A stretch of DNA of 54,608 nucleotides from Candidatus Zixiibacteriota bacterium (GTDB lineage Bacteria > Zixibacteria > MSB-5A5 > GN15 > PGXB01): positions 1 to 54,608 of the forward strand of contig JBFMEF010000143.1 in NCBI GenBank assembly GCA_040753495.1, given 5' to 3'. Within the stretch, counting starts at the first letter, position 1, and the number at the start of each line of letters is the position of its first letter. Shown piece after piece: positions 34,238 to 41,468 of this stretch. A model generated the notes under the pieces. That model had not been told where the DNA came from, did no database searches, and saw only the letters and a program-made list of their open reading frames with translations. The translations under genes were made by a program, and so were the position numbers.

Positions 34238-35086
34238 CTATCTTGGTGTAGGCGGAGTCAATTGACCGTGATGGAAACATTGTGCCGCAATCGGCTGGTC
34301 CAGTTTATAGAACGGAATGGGGCACATCATATGACGTCCCATCGTCTGCTTATCGGCGGTGGTCTGATCGGCATCCCATCCAAGGGGCGAAGCCAGGATA
34401 CTGGCGCCTGAAACGTCATGGATAGAGCCGCTGATGGCGCTCTGCCATCGGGTACCGCTGGCGCGATTCTCGCATTCTGCTTTGCAGTGAGCGATTTCAT
34501 GATAGGCGGCGCGGGCTAACAGATTCCCCTGGATTTCAATCCAATTGGTGGCATCATAAGACATGCGGGCATTGCCAAAGGCTTCGGCGCAGGCCGGCAT
34601 CAGGTCAGTAGCATGCAGAGCGGCGCCCTCCAGGTCGCCGGTATTACCGGTTATCATGTTACGCCAGGTGGAAATATTGGAGCTGGGGAACTCCTGAAAA
34701 CGGCCATCTTCAAGCGCCTGAAGCATGACCAGACTGGGCCTCCTGTCGATAGGATTGCTTGGTCTTCTCTCCGCCTCTTTTCTGGTTATATAGACAATCG
34801 GTTCATACATGGATATAGTCAGACCGCTGAAATTGGGAACACCGGGGGAAGTCGCCGGTATTTCGGTTACACGGACAGTGTATGCCGGATGCGAACCGGG
34901 AATATACTGGACTGCCGCCTGCATCAGTGTCTGCAATGTGGTCCGAAACAGGGTTAAGACCTGGGCGCGGGATTCCCGCACATAAGTATCGTTGTCAGTC
35001 AACTGAGCCGGGGTGCCGCTGGAACCCTCGCGCTCCGGCACAAATGTCGGCTTCACCACAAAATAATAGACATTATAATTCGGCAT
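34238..35086 (-). CDS. Metallopeptidase-like protein with HEIAH motif (candidate T6SS cargo)
   Basis: 282 residues, no signal peptide. The zinc-site motif HEIAH is at 196-200 in 'LLARAAYHEIAHCKAECE', a further His in 'SGSIHDVSG' (about 223) could be the third ligand, and 'GRHMMCPIPF' (about 250-258) could provide a Met-turn. The N-terminal 190 residues have no clear domain. No family is recognised. GAGG lies 5 bases before the ATG. It is the last gene of the payload block, with 151 bases between it and tssH-N. The lack of a signal peptide fits a T6SS-delivered protein better than Sec export (inference). Confidence 0.6.
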   Translation of the reverse strand: MPNYNVYYFVVKPTFVPEREGSSGTPAQLTDNDTYVRESRAQVLTLFRTTLQTLMQAAVQYIPGSHPAYTVRVTEIPATSPGVPNFSGLTISMYEPIVYITRKEAERRPSNPIDRRPSLVMLQALEDGRFQEFPSSNISTWRNMITGNTGDLEGAALHATDLMPACAEAFGNARMSYDATNWIEIQGNLLARAAYHEIAHCKAECENRASGTRWQSAISGSIHDVSGASILASPLGWDADQTTADKQTMGRHMMCPIPFYKLDQPIAAQCFHHGQLTPPTPR

Positions 35087-35113
35087 CTTACCTCAGCGAT
35101 TTCTCAATTTCAA

Positions 35114-35992
35114 TTACCCTTCCCAATTGGGGAAGACAATGCGAAACTTTCCGGGGGGAACATCCTCCACACGGGCTTTGCCGTCGCCGTCCAGCTGACC
35201 CCGCTTCTCGGTGCCATCGGGAAGTCGCAGGATATAATCCTGATTCGGAACCGGCTGGCTATTGCTGTCGAGAAGTTCCACCTCAATCCAATCCTTAAAG
35301 AGAAGCAAGCCTGACTCCTGCTTCTTGCCATATTCTGTATCGCCCAGCTTGACGGTGAAAAAGTATTCCGGGGGATTGTACGATTTGCCGTACTCTTGAA
35401 GTTCCCACTCTGACGGAATCTCATCGGTATCTTCGAAATACTGATATTCCCATTTGACTTCGATTTTTTGATTTTTGACCTCTACCGGCAACTCCACAAT
35501 TCTGTCGTTGAGGCCGTCACGGTCATATTCATATATGGTGACAGTCGCCTCGGTCTTATCTTTGACGCCGTAAACTTCAGCCGAAAGAGTAAGGACATCA
35601 CCCCGACGTGCCTCTTTGGCGCTCCATTTCATGTTGGTGACTTTTACCGGCGGATAAACGGGTATCCGATTCGATTCTCCCGAAATACCGTTCTTGGGAA
35701 AATCAATCTCGAAATAAATCAGGTCATCCATATCCGTATCATCGGGGATGTCGAATTTTCCGACATAGCAGTTATTGAAGATGGTGTCTTTAATTTTCCC
35801 CAGTTTATCTCCGTTTTCGCTTTTGCCGGTGACCTTGATTTCGGCGCCATTACCCACGAAGGCAGTAAATACTTCAAACAATGCCTGCTGTCCGGCAATG
35901 GCGAAACCCTGCTTCCACGTGGCCGTAATCAGAGACGGTTCAAGCTTTTCTTTATGCTCTTCATCTGTTGACTTGTTGAATTTCAGCGGCAT
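35114..35992 (-). CDS. Ig-like protein sharing the PAAR-protein extension domains (candidate adaptor)
   Basis: 292 residues, no signal peptide. The central domain ('MKWSAKEARRGDVLTLSAEV', 'KWEYQYFEDTDEIPSEW') and C-terminal carboxypeptidase-like domain ('LLFKDWIEVELLDSNSQPVP', 'GQLDGDGKARVEDVPPG') align with the same two domains of the PAAR protein at 39036-40106. The C-terminal type ('D-x-x-G-x-PVP', 'G-x-L-D-x-x-G', 'V-x-x-VPPG') is often found on proteins attached to T6SS spikes. The N-terminal part is different and has no PAAR motif. It lies 5 bases after the Eag-like gene and 27 before the HEIAH gene. A spike-docking or cargo-bridging role is the best guess. Confidence 0.7.
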   Translation of the reverse strand: MPLKFNKSTDEEHKEKLEPSLITATWKQGFAIAGQQALFEVFTAFVGNGAEIKVTGKSENGDKLGKIKDTIFNNCYVGKFDIPDDTDMDDLIYFEIDFPKNGISGESNRIPVYPPVKVTNMKWSAKEARRGDVLTLSAEVYGVKDKTEATVTIYEYDRDGLNDRIVELPVEVKNQKIEVKWEYQYFEDTDEIPSEWELQEYGKSYNPPEYFFTVKLGDTEYGKKQESGLLLFKDWIEVELLDSNSQPVPNQDYILRLPDGTEKRGQLDGDGKARVEDVPPGKFRIVFPNWEG

Positions 35993-35997
35993 GACTC

Positions 35998-36435
35998 TTA
36001 GTCGTCTTCTGATTCGGGTTTGGGATTGAAGGAATTGATAATTCTATCAACCTCGGTCCCGATGGTCTTGATGGTTTTCTTGGAGAAGTTGGCGGAAAAG
36101 ATATATCCGATTTCATCGACAATTAAAAAGACCTGCTTTCGATATATGATGCTCTCGTCTGAGGGTACCCATTTAAAAACAATCTCTACTGCAGGAAATC
36201 CGCTATCGAGAGTCTTTTGCTCCTCTTTGAGCATCTCCATTCCCGGCATCGTATTAAGAGTTAAATCCCGTCTCTCGCGAACATAGTCAGCCAGTTCGGT
36301 CTTGCCGGCAGATCTGTCTACGACGAGCGTGAGGAGGTGCTGTACTCCGCTGTCTTCGGGACCCATGTAGGTGTAAATGGTTTGGTCTTCCCAGTCGGGC
36401 GGGAGCTTTATTTGAAATGGTGCGCCGGAATTCAT
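35998..36435 (-). CDS. DUF1795 (DcrB/Eag-like) T6SS effector chaperone
   Basis: 145 residues. 'FQIKLPPDWEDQTIYTYM', then 'LTLVVDRSAGKTELADYVRE', then 'GFPAVEIVFKWVPSDESIIY' and a C-terminal 'FSKKTIKTIGTEVDRIINSF' follow the DUF1795/DcrB fold used by Eag chaperones, which shield hydrophobic segments of PAAR-linked T6SS effectors before loading. There is no signal peptide, consistent with a cytoplasmic chaperone. Its client is likely one of the neighbours (the 591-residue metallopeptidase-like protein or the PAAR protein), although no obvious transmembrane segment is seen in them. It ends 5 bases before the next gene. Confidence 0.75.
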   Translation of the reverse strand: MNSGAPFQIKLPPDWEDQTIYTYMGPEDSGVQHLLTLVVDRSAGKTELADYVRERRDLTLNTMPGMEMLKEEQKTLDSGFPAVEIVFKWVPSDESIIYRKQVFLIVDEIGYIFSANFSKKTIKTIGTEVDRIINSFNPKPESEDD

Positions 36436-36478
36436 AAGTACTTGCGATTCCTTACTTAGAGGGTTTTAATAAGTCTCA

Positions 36479-37210
36479 TCATAAAGACTCCGCCTGTAGC
36501 AAGAGTGTATCCATCTGGGGATTATTGCGGTTTTCCTGCCACCAGCTGAGAAACTCAGCAACTTTGAGGCTGATTTGCTTCTCTTTTTCCTTTCTCACAT
36601 CCGGGGTATCTTCATCATACGGAAGGTCTAATTGAAAGCGGGGATATAGTTTTCTCAGCCAGTCGCCGGCCCATTCTCTCCGACCATATATCATATTTGG
36701 GTCTCGCGCGACTTGCACCAGCGGTATTACCGATTCCCGTTGATAATGTACGGCCAAGGCTACCCGGTTGGACTCCTTTTCCCCCTCCGTGAGATAGCAG
36801 ATGAAATTGCCCGGCCTTAGATACAATCGTTCATTGAGGTCAGATTTAAAACTTATCCCGGAGTCCGGCGGAATCGTCACCAATTCCTTTTTGGGAACAG
36901 TTGTAACATACCGGTCGGATGCTTTGTCAATTACCAAGGTTTCAGTTTGTCCCAGAGTGTAATTGAAACCCTCTCCTGACGCCGAGTCGAGCAAGTGCAT
37001 GTTGATATCCAGGGATTTGGCGGGATTCTCAACCAGGATTTTTTCCGAAGTGGAATTCATGTAGTTTATTTCCGCCGGAATTGATTCCCCGAGGTAGTAC
37101 GACGTCTTGCCGAATTTTATTAACATCAAGATTTCTCCTTCCACTTTATTGGCACAGGCGATAACTGCCGTGATAGCCGTAAATAATCCGCATAGTAATG
37201 CCCAGATCAA
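36479..37210 (-). CDS. Probable lipoprotein overlapping the metallopeptidase-like gene (candidate immunity protein)
   Basis: 243 residues. The N-terminus is hydrophobic with a lipobox-like VIAC at Cys19. A beta-sandwich follows ('ESIPAEINYMNSTSEKILVE', 'LNERLYLRPGNFICYL'). The last 50 residues are helical ('SLKVAEFLSWWQENR'). No family is recognised. The start is a TTG at 37210 sharing the TTGA of the stop of the upstream metallopeptidase-like gene, with AGAGGA 8 bases before it. A periplasmic lipoprotein translated in step with an unsecreted putative peptidase is the usual design of a T6SS effector-immunity pair (inference). If the TTG is not used, the next Met would remove the lipobox. Confidence 0.65.
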   Translation of the reverse strand: MIWALLCGLFTAITAVIACANKVEGEILMLIKFGKTSYYLGESIPAEINYMNSTSEKILVENPAKSLDINMHLLDSASGEGFNYTLGQTETLVIDKASDRYVTTVPKKELVTIPPDSGISFKSDLNERLYLRPGNFICYLTEGEKESNRVALAVHYQRESVIPLVQVARDPNMIYGRREWAGDWLRKLYPRFQLDLPYDEDTPDVRKEKEKQISLKVAEFLSWWQENRNNPQMDTLLLQAESL

Positions 37211-38982
37211 GGGATAATTCCTCTGAGAATTTTCTTCTCGCGTTCTGTAAATGTTGTGCCTCCGGCAGTAGTCTCATACATTATGCCGGCATTGGACGTC
37301 GAGTGATCAAGATTAGGTCCAAAATCCTCTCTTTGGAAATATGATTTAGTAGCGTGACCAGCCTCATGGCGCACAACCTGCTTTACCGTGGCATCAGAGA
37401 GACCCTTTGGAGAAGTTATAATTCCATTACCGTGACTAAGGCCGCCCCAGCTGGCTTGCAATGTGTGGTTTGTTCTTGCCGCGGCGAGATCTGCGGCAGT
37501 CGTCGGTCGCTCAATCCAGCACAGGTCGGGATCGCGGTCGCGATAGAAATGCCCGCCTCTGCCATCAGGAAAAACATTTACTCCCAGCCACGATGGAGTT
37601 GTTCCGGTCCCCTCGATATCCCATTCATTGGTTATCGAATCTCCGCCTCTGGCAGAGTATTTGGGATGATAGAATTTGATTGCCACCAGAGTGTTATTGG
37701 GAATCGCGGCATCTCTCACCCAGGTGCCGATCGCGGCATGGAAAGCATTGTCTATACGACTTGCCCAGGCCTGCGCTTTGTTCCTAATTGCAGTTCTAGC
37801 AGGCGCCACCAGCGCAGTCAGGGCGGCATCAGCGCCGGAATAGGTGGCATTAGCTATCTCCTCGGCAGTCGGAGTCTCCGCGGCAGTTTTGGCTTTTACC
37901 GTCGCCCAGTTCTCCTGAGGCGTCGCGGAATTCCTCCAGAGCCCAATATATTTTACGCTATGAGCGGCATCAATAGCCGTAGCGGCGCCTGCTCGATAGT
38001 CGACAAAAGCCGGGTCGTACACAGGGGAGATAATCGCCCTGGTAGCATTTCGGGAAACATGATTTTCGCCTTGCATCTCATATATGCTTGAAAATGAGAC
38101 CTGCCTCCAGACCGTCAGCCAGTTCGTTTGGGCCGTAACCTCCTGCCTGGCTCCTCCAGCCCCAACCACGCCGGAATCAGCCGCCAGTACCCGCGCCGTC
38201 AATCTGAACTTATCGCCACCGACTCCCGAGGGCTTGAATTTAATGAAAGCTTTTCCCTGGTCGCCGCCGTCAGCAGTTAAAGTCCTGACCCGGCACGTAG
38301 TGCGATAGCCGTTGTCACTGTTGGTATGGGCGGCGTCGGGATGGTAAGTTGCATTTCTTTCCCAGTATACCTCTGCCGCATCACCCTTCTTGCCCAGTCG
38401 GTGTCCCGGGCTGTATTCATATGATGATGTTTTAGCAGTATTATTGGCGTCTTCCTCGAAGGAAAAGTGAACATCTACGGGTGTCTTGATCCGCCGATTC
38501 ACATTGTTGGAGTCCTTTATGAATATGGTGGCGGCCAGGTCGAGCATATTGGTGGGATTGTTCATTATAATGCTGTCGGTCACAAAGCTGTTGGTGCGAT
38601 GCCAGAGACTGATTGAGTGCACTTTTACTTCAACCGTCCTCGTGCGAGTCAGCGCGCGCCCCACGGTGAGTGTCACGGTGTAAGGAGACTTTGCCGGAGT
38701 CACCAGTTGACCTCGTGTATCACGGCCATCCCACTCCCGGACAGCGCGCCGGTCTCCGGCGAGAGCCAGTACTCCACCAGTGTCCAGAACGATAGCATTA
38801 TCTTTATCTTTTATCGTAAGAGAGACCGCCGCTCCCTGCAGACTTTCACCGCGCCGAAATTCATATTCAATATTGAGATTTTCATGTCCCGGGGCGAAGC
38901 GAGACGGACAATTCAGGGAGGCGGAGCCATCAACAACAACCACTTCACCGACCCGCACTCTCCCCATTCTAACTCGGCACAT
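37207..38982 (-). CDS. Metallopeptidase-like T6SS effector candidate (HEAGH, Met-turn)
   Basis: 591 residues, no signal peptide. The N-terminal 120 residues include a FlgD-Ig-like strand set ('WDGRDTRGQLVTPAKSPYTV'). A beta-rich middle (about 120-330) follows, then an Ala-rich helical segment, then a C-terminal catalytic-type domain. Its zinc motif HEAGH is at 539-543, with His560 in 'FGPNLDHSTSN' as possible third ligand and a metzincin-like Met-turn 'NAGIMYE' (565-571) before the last helix. The order HExxH ... H ... IMY suggests a metzincin-like zinc peptidase with an insertion in the usual spacing. It lies 53 bases after the PAAR gene. Best guess: peptidase toxin delivered by the PAAR/VgrG spike. 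Confidence 0.7.
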   Translation of the reverse strand: MCRVRMGRVRVGEVVVVDGSASLNCPSRFAPGHENLNIEYEFRRGESLQGAAVSLTIKDKDNAIVLDTGGVLALAGDRRAVREWDGRDTRGQLVTPAKSPYTVTLTVGRALTRTRTVEVKVHSISLWHRTNSFVTDSIIMNNPTNMLDLAATIFIKDSNNVNRRIKTPVDVHFSFEEDANNTAKTSSYEYSPGHRLGKKGDAAEVYWERNATYHPDAAHTNSDNGYRTTCRVRTLTADGGDQGKAFIKFKPSGVGGDKFRLTARVLAADSGVVGAGGARQEVTAQTNWLTVWRQVSFSSIYEMQGENHVSRNATRAIISPVYDPAFVDYRAGAATAIDAAHSVKYIGLWRNSATPQENWATVKAKTAAETPTAEEIANATYSGADAALTALVAPARTAIRNKAQAWASRIDNAFHAAIGTWVRDAAIPNNTLVAIKFYHPKYSARGGDSITNEWDIEGTGTTPSWLGVNVFPDGRGGHFYRDRDPDLCWIERPTTAADLAAARTNHTLQASWGGLSHGNGIITSPKGLSDATVKQVVRHEAGHATKSYFQREDFGPNLDHSTSNAGIMYETTAGGTTFTEREKKILRGIIP

Positions 38983-39035
38983 ATTGGAATTTCACTCTCT
39001 CATGGTAACTATTATCAGTCAACCGACCTGGTCAG

Positions 39036-40106
39036 CTATGTCGAGGCCTGTGTCACCGACCCCTGCCCGGGAAAAGATACCGACCATTCGCCCGGCGGAA
39101 CTTTTTCAACTTTCTTGTACCCGTTGGAATCGAGAGTTCCTTCAAGGATTTGCCCATTGGCGAAATAAAGACGATAGGCAGCGTTGGGAACCGGGTTACC
39201 GTTGTGGTCTTTAAGATATATTTCAACATAGTCTTTGAATCTCAGCAGCGGTGAACGGGCGGTCGCTTTCTCAATCCGTACGATAAAATAGTACTCAGGA
39301 AGTGAATATCCCAGTTTCTTATCTTGCTCGGTTTGAACGTCATCGGTGTCTTCGACATACTGGTATTCCCAGTCAACTTCCACTTTGTCGCCGGACGTCT
39401 GTCCCTCTATCGTGGCAATAAGGTCATCGGCGGAATTGAAATCCTTCTCAAAAATCTGAAATTGCGCTTTAGTTCCCGATACAAACCCGGAAATCTCCGC
39501 TTTGAGCTTCACAGTTTCTCCCACTCGAGCTTCTTTGGCTGACCACTCCGCCTTGGTAATCGCCTTAAGCGTCACCTCATAATTCCCCTCCGGGACTCCC
39601 CCTTTCTTGATCTGACCGGCCAGGGTGCCTGAAACAACTTTATTATCGGGGGACTTTACCGAATAGGAGACGCCCGTAATCGGTTTACCGGCTTTATCAG
39701 TAAACTTGACATTCAGGAAATGCCCCTTTTCCTGTTCCACCGCGCCGGACTCCCCTTCGCCGGAGCCACCGCCTCCACCCCCGGCTCCTCCCCCACCGCC
39801 GCCACCGCCGCCGCTGCTAATCATAACAGTGGGACATCCCGGCGGGGCAATACTATCTGGGGGACCGGTGCAGGTTACCATGTCGCCGACCACGGCTGCC
39901 GGCATCCCTCCGATAAGCACGGTAGGGGCGCCGGGACCGACAATAGGCCCACCCACATGAGGCACCGGACCGGTCGTCATAGGACAGGTGTGCATGTCAC
40001 TTAACCGGGCGGCCGGCATCCCTCCGATAAGGACGGTGGGGCATCCCGGAGGCATGATCACTCCGCCATGAACGGTCATATCGCCAACTCGCGCTGCGGG
40101 CGGCAT
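39036..40106 (-). CDS. PAAR-domain spike-tip protein with glycine linker and Ig-like extensions
   Basis: 356 residues. Residues 1-100 are a PAAR domain ('MPPAARVGDMTVHGG', 'GCPTVLIGGMPAARLSDMH', 'GAPTVLIGGMPAAVVGDMV', 'GCPTVMISS'), which sharpens the VgrG spike and carries cargo. A glycine-rich linker (about 101-125) leads to an Ig-like domain ('FTDKAGKPITGVSYSVKSPD'), a second one ('EWSAKEARVGETVKLKAEIS', 'DWEYQYVEDTDD'), and a carboxypeptidase-like C-terminus ('VEIYLKDHNGNPVPNAAYRL', 'GYKKVEKVPPGEWSVSFPG'). The last two are shared with the protein at 35114-35992. It is the first gene of the payload transcript. No catalytic motif is visible, so it probably displays or docks effectors. Confidence 0.92.
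   Translation of the reverse strand: MPPAARVGDMTVHGGVIMPPGCPTVLIGGMPAARLSDMHTCPMTTGPVPHVGGPIVGPGAPTVLIGGMPAAVVGDMVTCTGPPDSIAPPGCPTVMISSGGGGGGGGGAGGGGGGSGEGESGAVEQEKGHFLNVKFTDKAGKPITGVSYSVKSPDNKVVSGTLAGQIKKGGVPEGNYEVTLKAITKAEWSAKEARVGETVKLKAEISGFVSGTKAQFQIFEKDFNSADDLIATIEGQTSGDKVEVDWEYQYVEDTDDVQTEQDKKLGYSLPEYYFIVRIEKATARSPLLRFKDYVEIYLKDHNGNPVPNAAYRLYFANGQILEGTLDSNGYKKVEKVPPGEWSVSFPGQGSVTQAST
39762..39813 (-). repeat. Poly-glycine coding low-complexity tract
   Basis: GGN/GGC-type codons encode about 17 residues, almost all Gly, forming the flexible linker between the PAAR tip and its Ig-like extension. It is prone to slippage, so length may vary between strains. Confidence 0.8.
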
Positions 40107-40146
40107 ATAGCAATTTACCTTTTAATTAGTTCAGTTCCTGCTTCTA

Positions 40147-40174
40147 AATATAAAACGTAAACCAATTAAGTCAA
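40147..40174 (-). promoter_or_regulatory. Promoter of the T6SS payload block
   Basis: On the minus strand: TTGACT (40174-40169), 16-base spacer, TATATT (40152-40147), about 40 bases before the PAAR ATG. It has the same -35 as the T6SS core promoter. Confidence 0.5.
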
Positions 40175-40192
40175 CTATTGAACTTTTCCTTA

Positions 40193-41176
40193 TTAGAATT
40201 TAGGCTGCAATTTGAAACCTTCCGGCACTTCAAAAACAGACGGCGCCACCGCTTCCTCTTTGATATCCAGTATTTCCACGTCCATCGCCATAACCGTGGT
40301 CATGCCGTCCTCGGATTTCGATTTCGCCATCTTCTCCGGCGATAAGCCCATCTTGCTCATCATCTCAGCCATCTTCGCCTTCGCCTCTTGCTCCTCTTCA
40401 TCCATCTCCTCTGCGGCTTTTTCCATTGCCTCACCCATCATCGCCGACATATCGTCTCCACCGGAATTCTTGACCACCATCGAGACTTTGACCGGGTAAC
40501 CGCCGGCTTTCTTGATTTTCTCAAAGAAGTCTCCGAACTGTTTCTTGTATTTAGATGCGGCTTGCTCTATCTGAGCGTTGAATCCGGCTTCGTCCATGCC
40601 CACAGCTTTGGCATAATTCTCATAATACTTCTGCATCTCATCCATTCCGGTCAGGTTCTGTCCTATCCAGTATTCCATCTGAACCACAGTCTTGTCTTCC
40701 GGGTCATCCTTCTTAGTACCGGTCGCGGTAGCCTTGAAACGCTGGCAGTCGAAGCTCTTGAATCTGTCGGCAACGGGACCTTCCGTCTCAACTTTCCAGT
40801 CGTATTCTTCGTCAGTATCTGCGCCGGGCATCTCCCTATCCATTTCGCTGAACTGTTTCATCATCTCCCGAACAGATTCCAGTGTCGTTTCGGTGTACTG
40901 TTTTTTCTTGGGGTCAACCGTCCAGATGACTCCTTTATCGAGCCGGGTAATCTCAGTATTTCCGGCTCCTCCTGAGGCTGCCGCCACCAGGGAGGGGTCC
41001 CCTTTGCTTTCGACACAGACACGGTCAGAGCCGATATATTGGGTCATTTCCGATTTCTGCGATGCCATGCCCATCATATCAATCGACATGGTCATTTTCA
41101 CGACCACTTCCGCTTCGGACATGGCGAAAGCTGTCAAAAACGACAGAACCAGGACGCCGGTAATTTTTGCCTTCAT
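40193..41176 (-). CDS. DUF4412-like exported protein
   Basis: 327 residues from the ATG at 41176, which has AGGAGG close upstream and gives a signal peptide ending AMSEA; upstream in-frame starts have neither. The mature part runs 'VVVKMTMSIDMMGMASQKSE', 'YIGSDRVCVESKGD', 'GVIWTVDPKKKQYTETTLES', a pattern of LolA-like or DUF4412 proteins (periplasmic beta half-barrel with 'what was set / what was measured' strands). A Glu/Lys/Met-rich helical stretch lies at about 260-305, and the protein ends in 'FEVPEGFKLQPKF'. Ligand unknown. It lies just upstream of the payload promoter on the same strand; any link to the T6SS is unproven. Confidence 0.7.
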   Translation of the reverse strand: MKAKITGVLVLSFLTAFAMSEAEVVVKMTMSIDMMGMASQKSEMTQYIGSDRVCVESKGDPSLVAAASGGAGNTEITRLDKGVIWTVDPKKKQYTETTLESVREMMKQFSEMDREMPGADTDEEYDWKVETEGPVADRFKSFDCQRFKATATGTKKDDPEDKTVVQMEYWIGQNLTGMDEMQKYYENYAKAVGMDEAGFNAQIEQAASKYKKQFGDFFEKIKKAGGYPVKVSMVVKNSGGDDMSAMMGEAMEKAAEEMDEEEQEAKAKMAEMMSKMGLSPEKMAKSKSEDGMTTVMAMDVEILDIKEEAVAPSVFEVPEGFKLQPKF

Positions 41177-41343
41177 ACTTCCTCCTGTGATTGATTCTGC
41201 CGTATAGATAGAGAAGCGGCCAAATCTATACAAGGATTTTTTGCAAATTTTTAATATCACCTTTTGGTATCTATAATATCCTTTTTTGAGGGCAGCAGTA
41301 CATTTACAAGAGCCGGATAAGGACGATTTCGACAAAAAGTACT

Positions 41344-41352
41344 TGCTATAAT
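41344..41352 (+). promoter_or_regulatory. Extended -10 promoter upstream of second kinase
   Basis: TGCTATAAT: perfect TATAAT with the TGN extension, 117 bases before the kinase ATG. No good -35 is visible at the usual distance, which is typical of extended -10 promoters. Confidence 0.45.
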
Positions 41353-41468
41353 ATATTACAGTAACTTAGTTTAGGTAATTTCCTTTAAGGCTTAGAAGGT
41401 CTGCAAGACAGACACGATACTATGACCTATATCTTCATCGCAGGATATTTTCATTGGGAGAATAAGAA

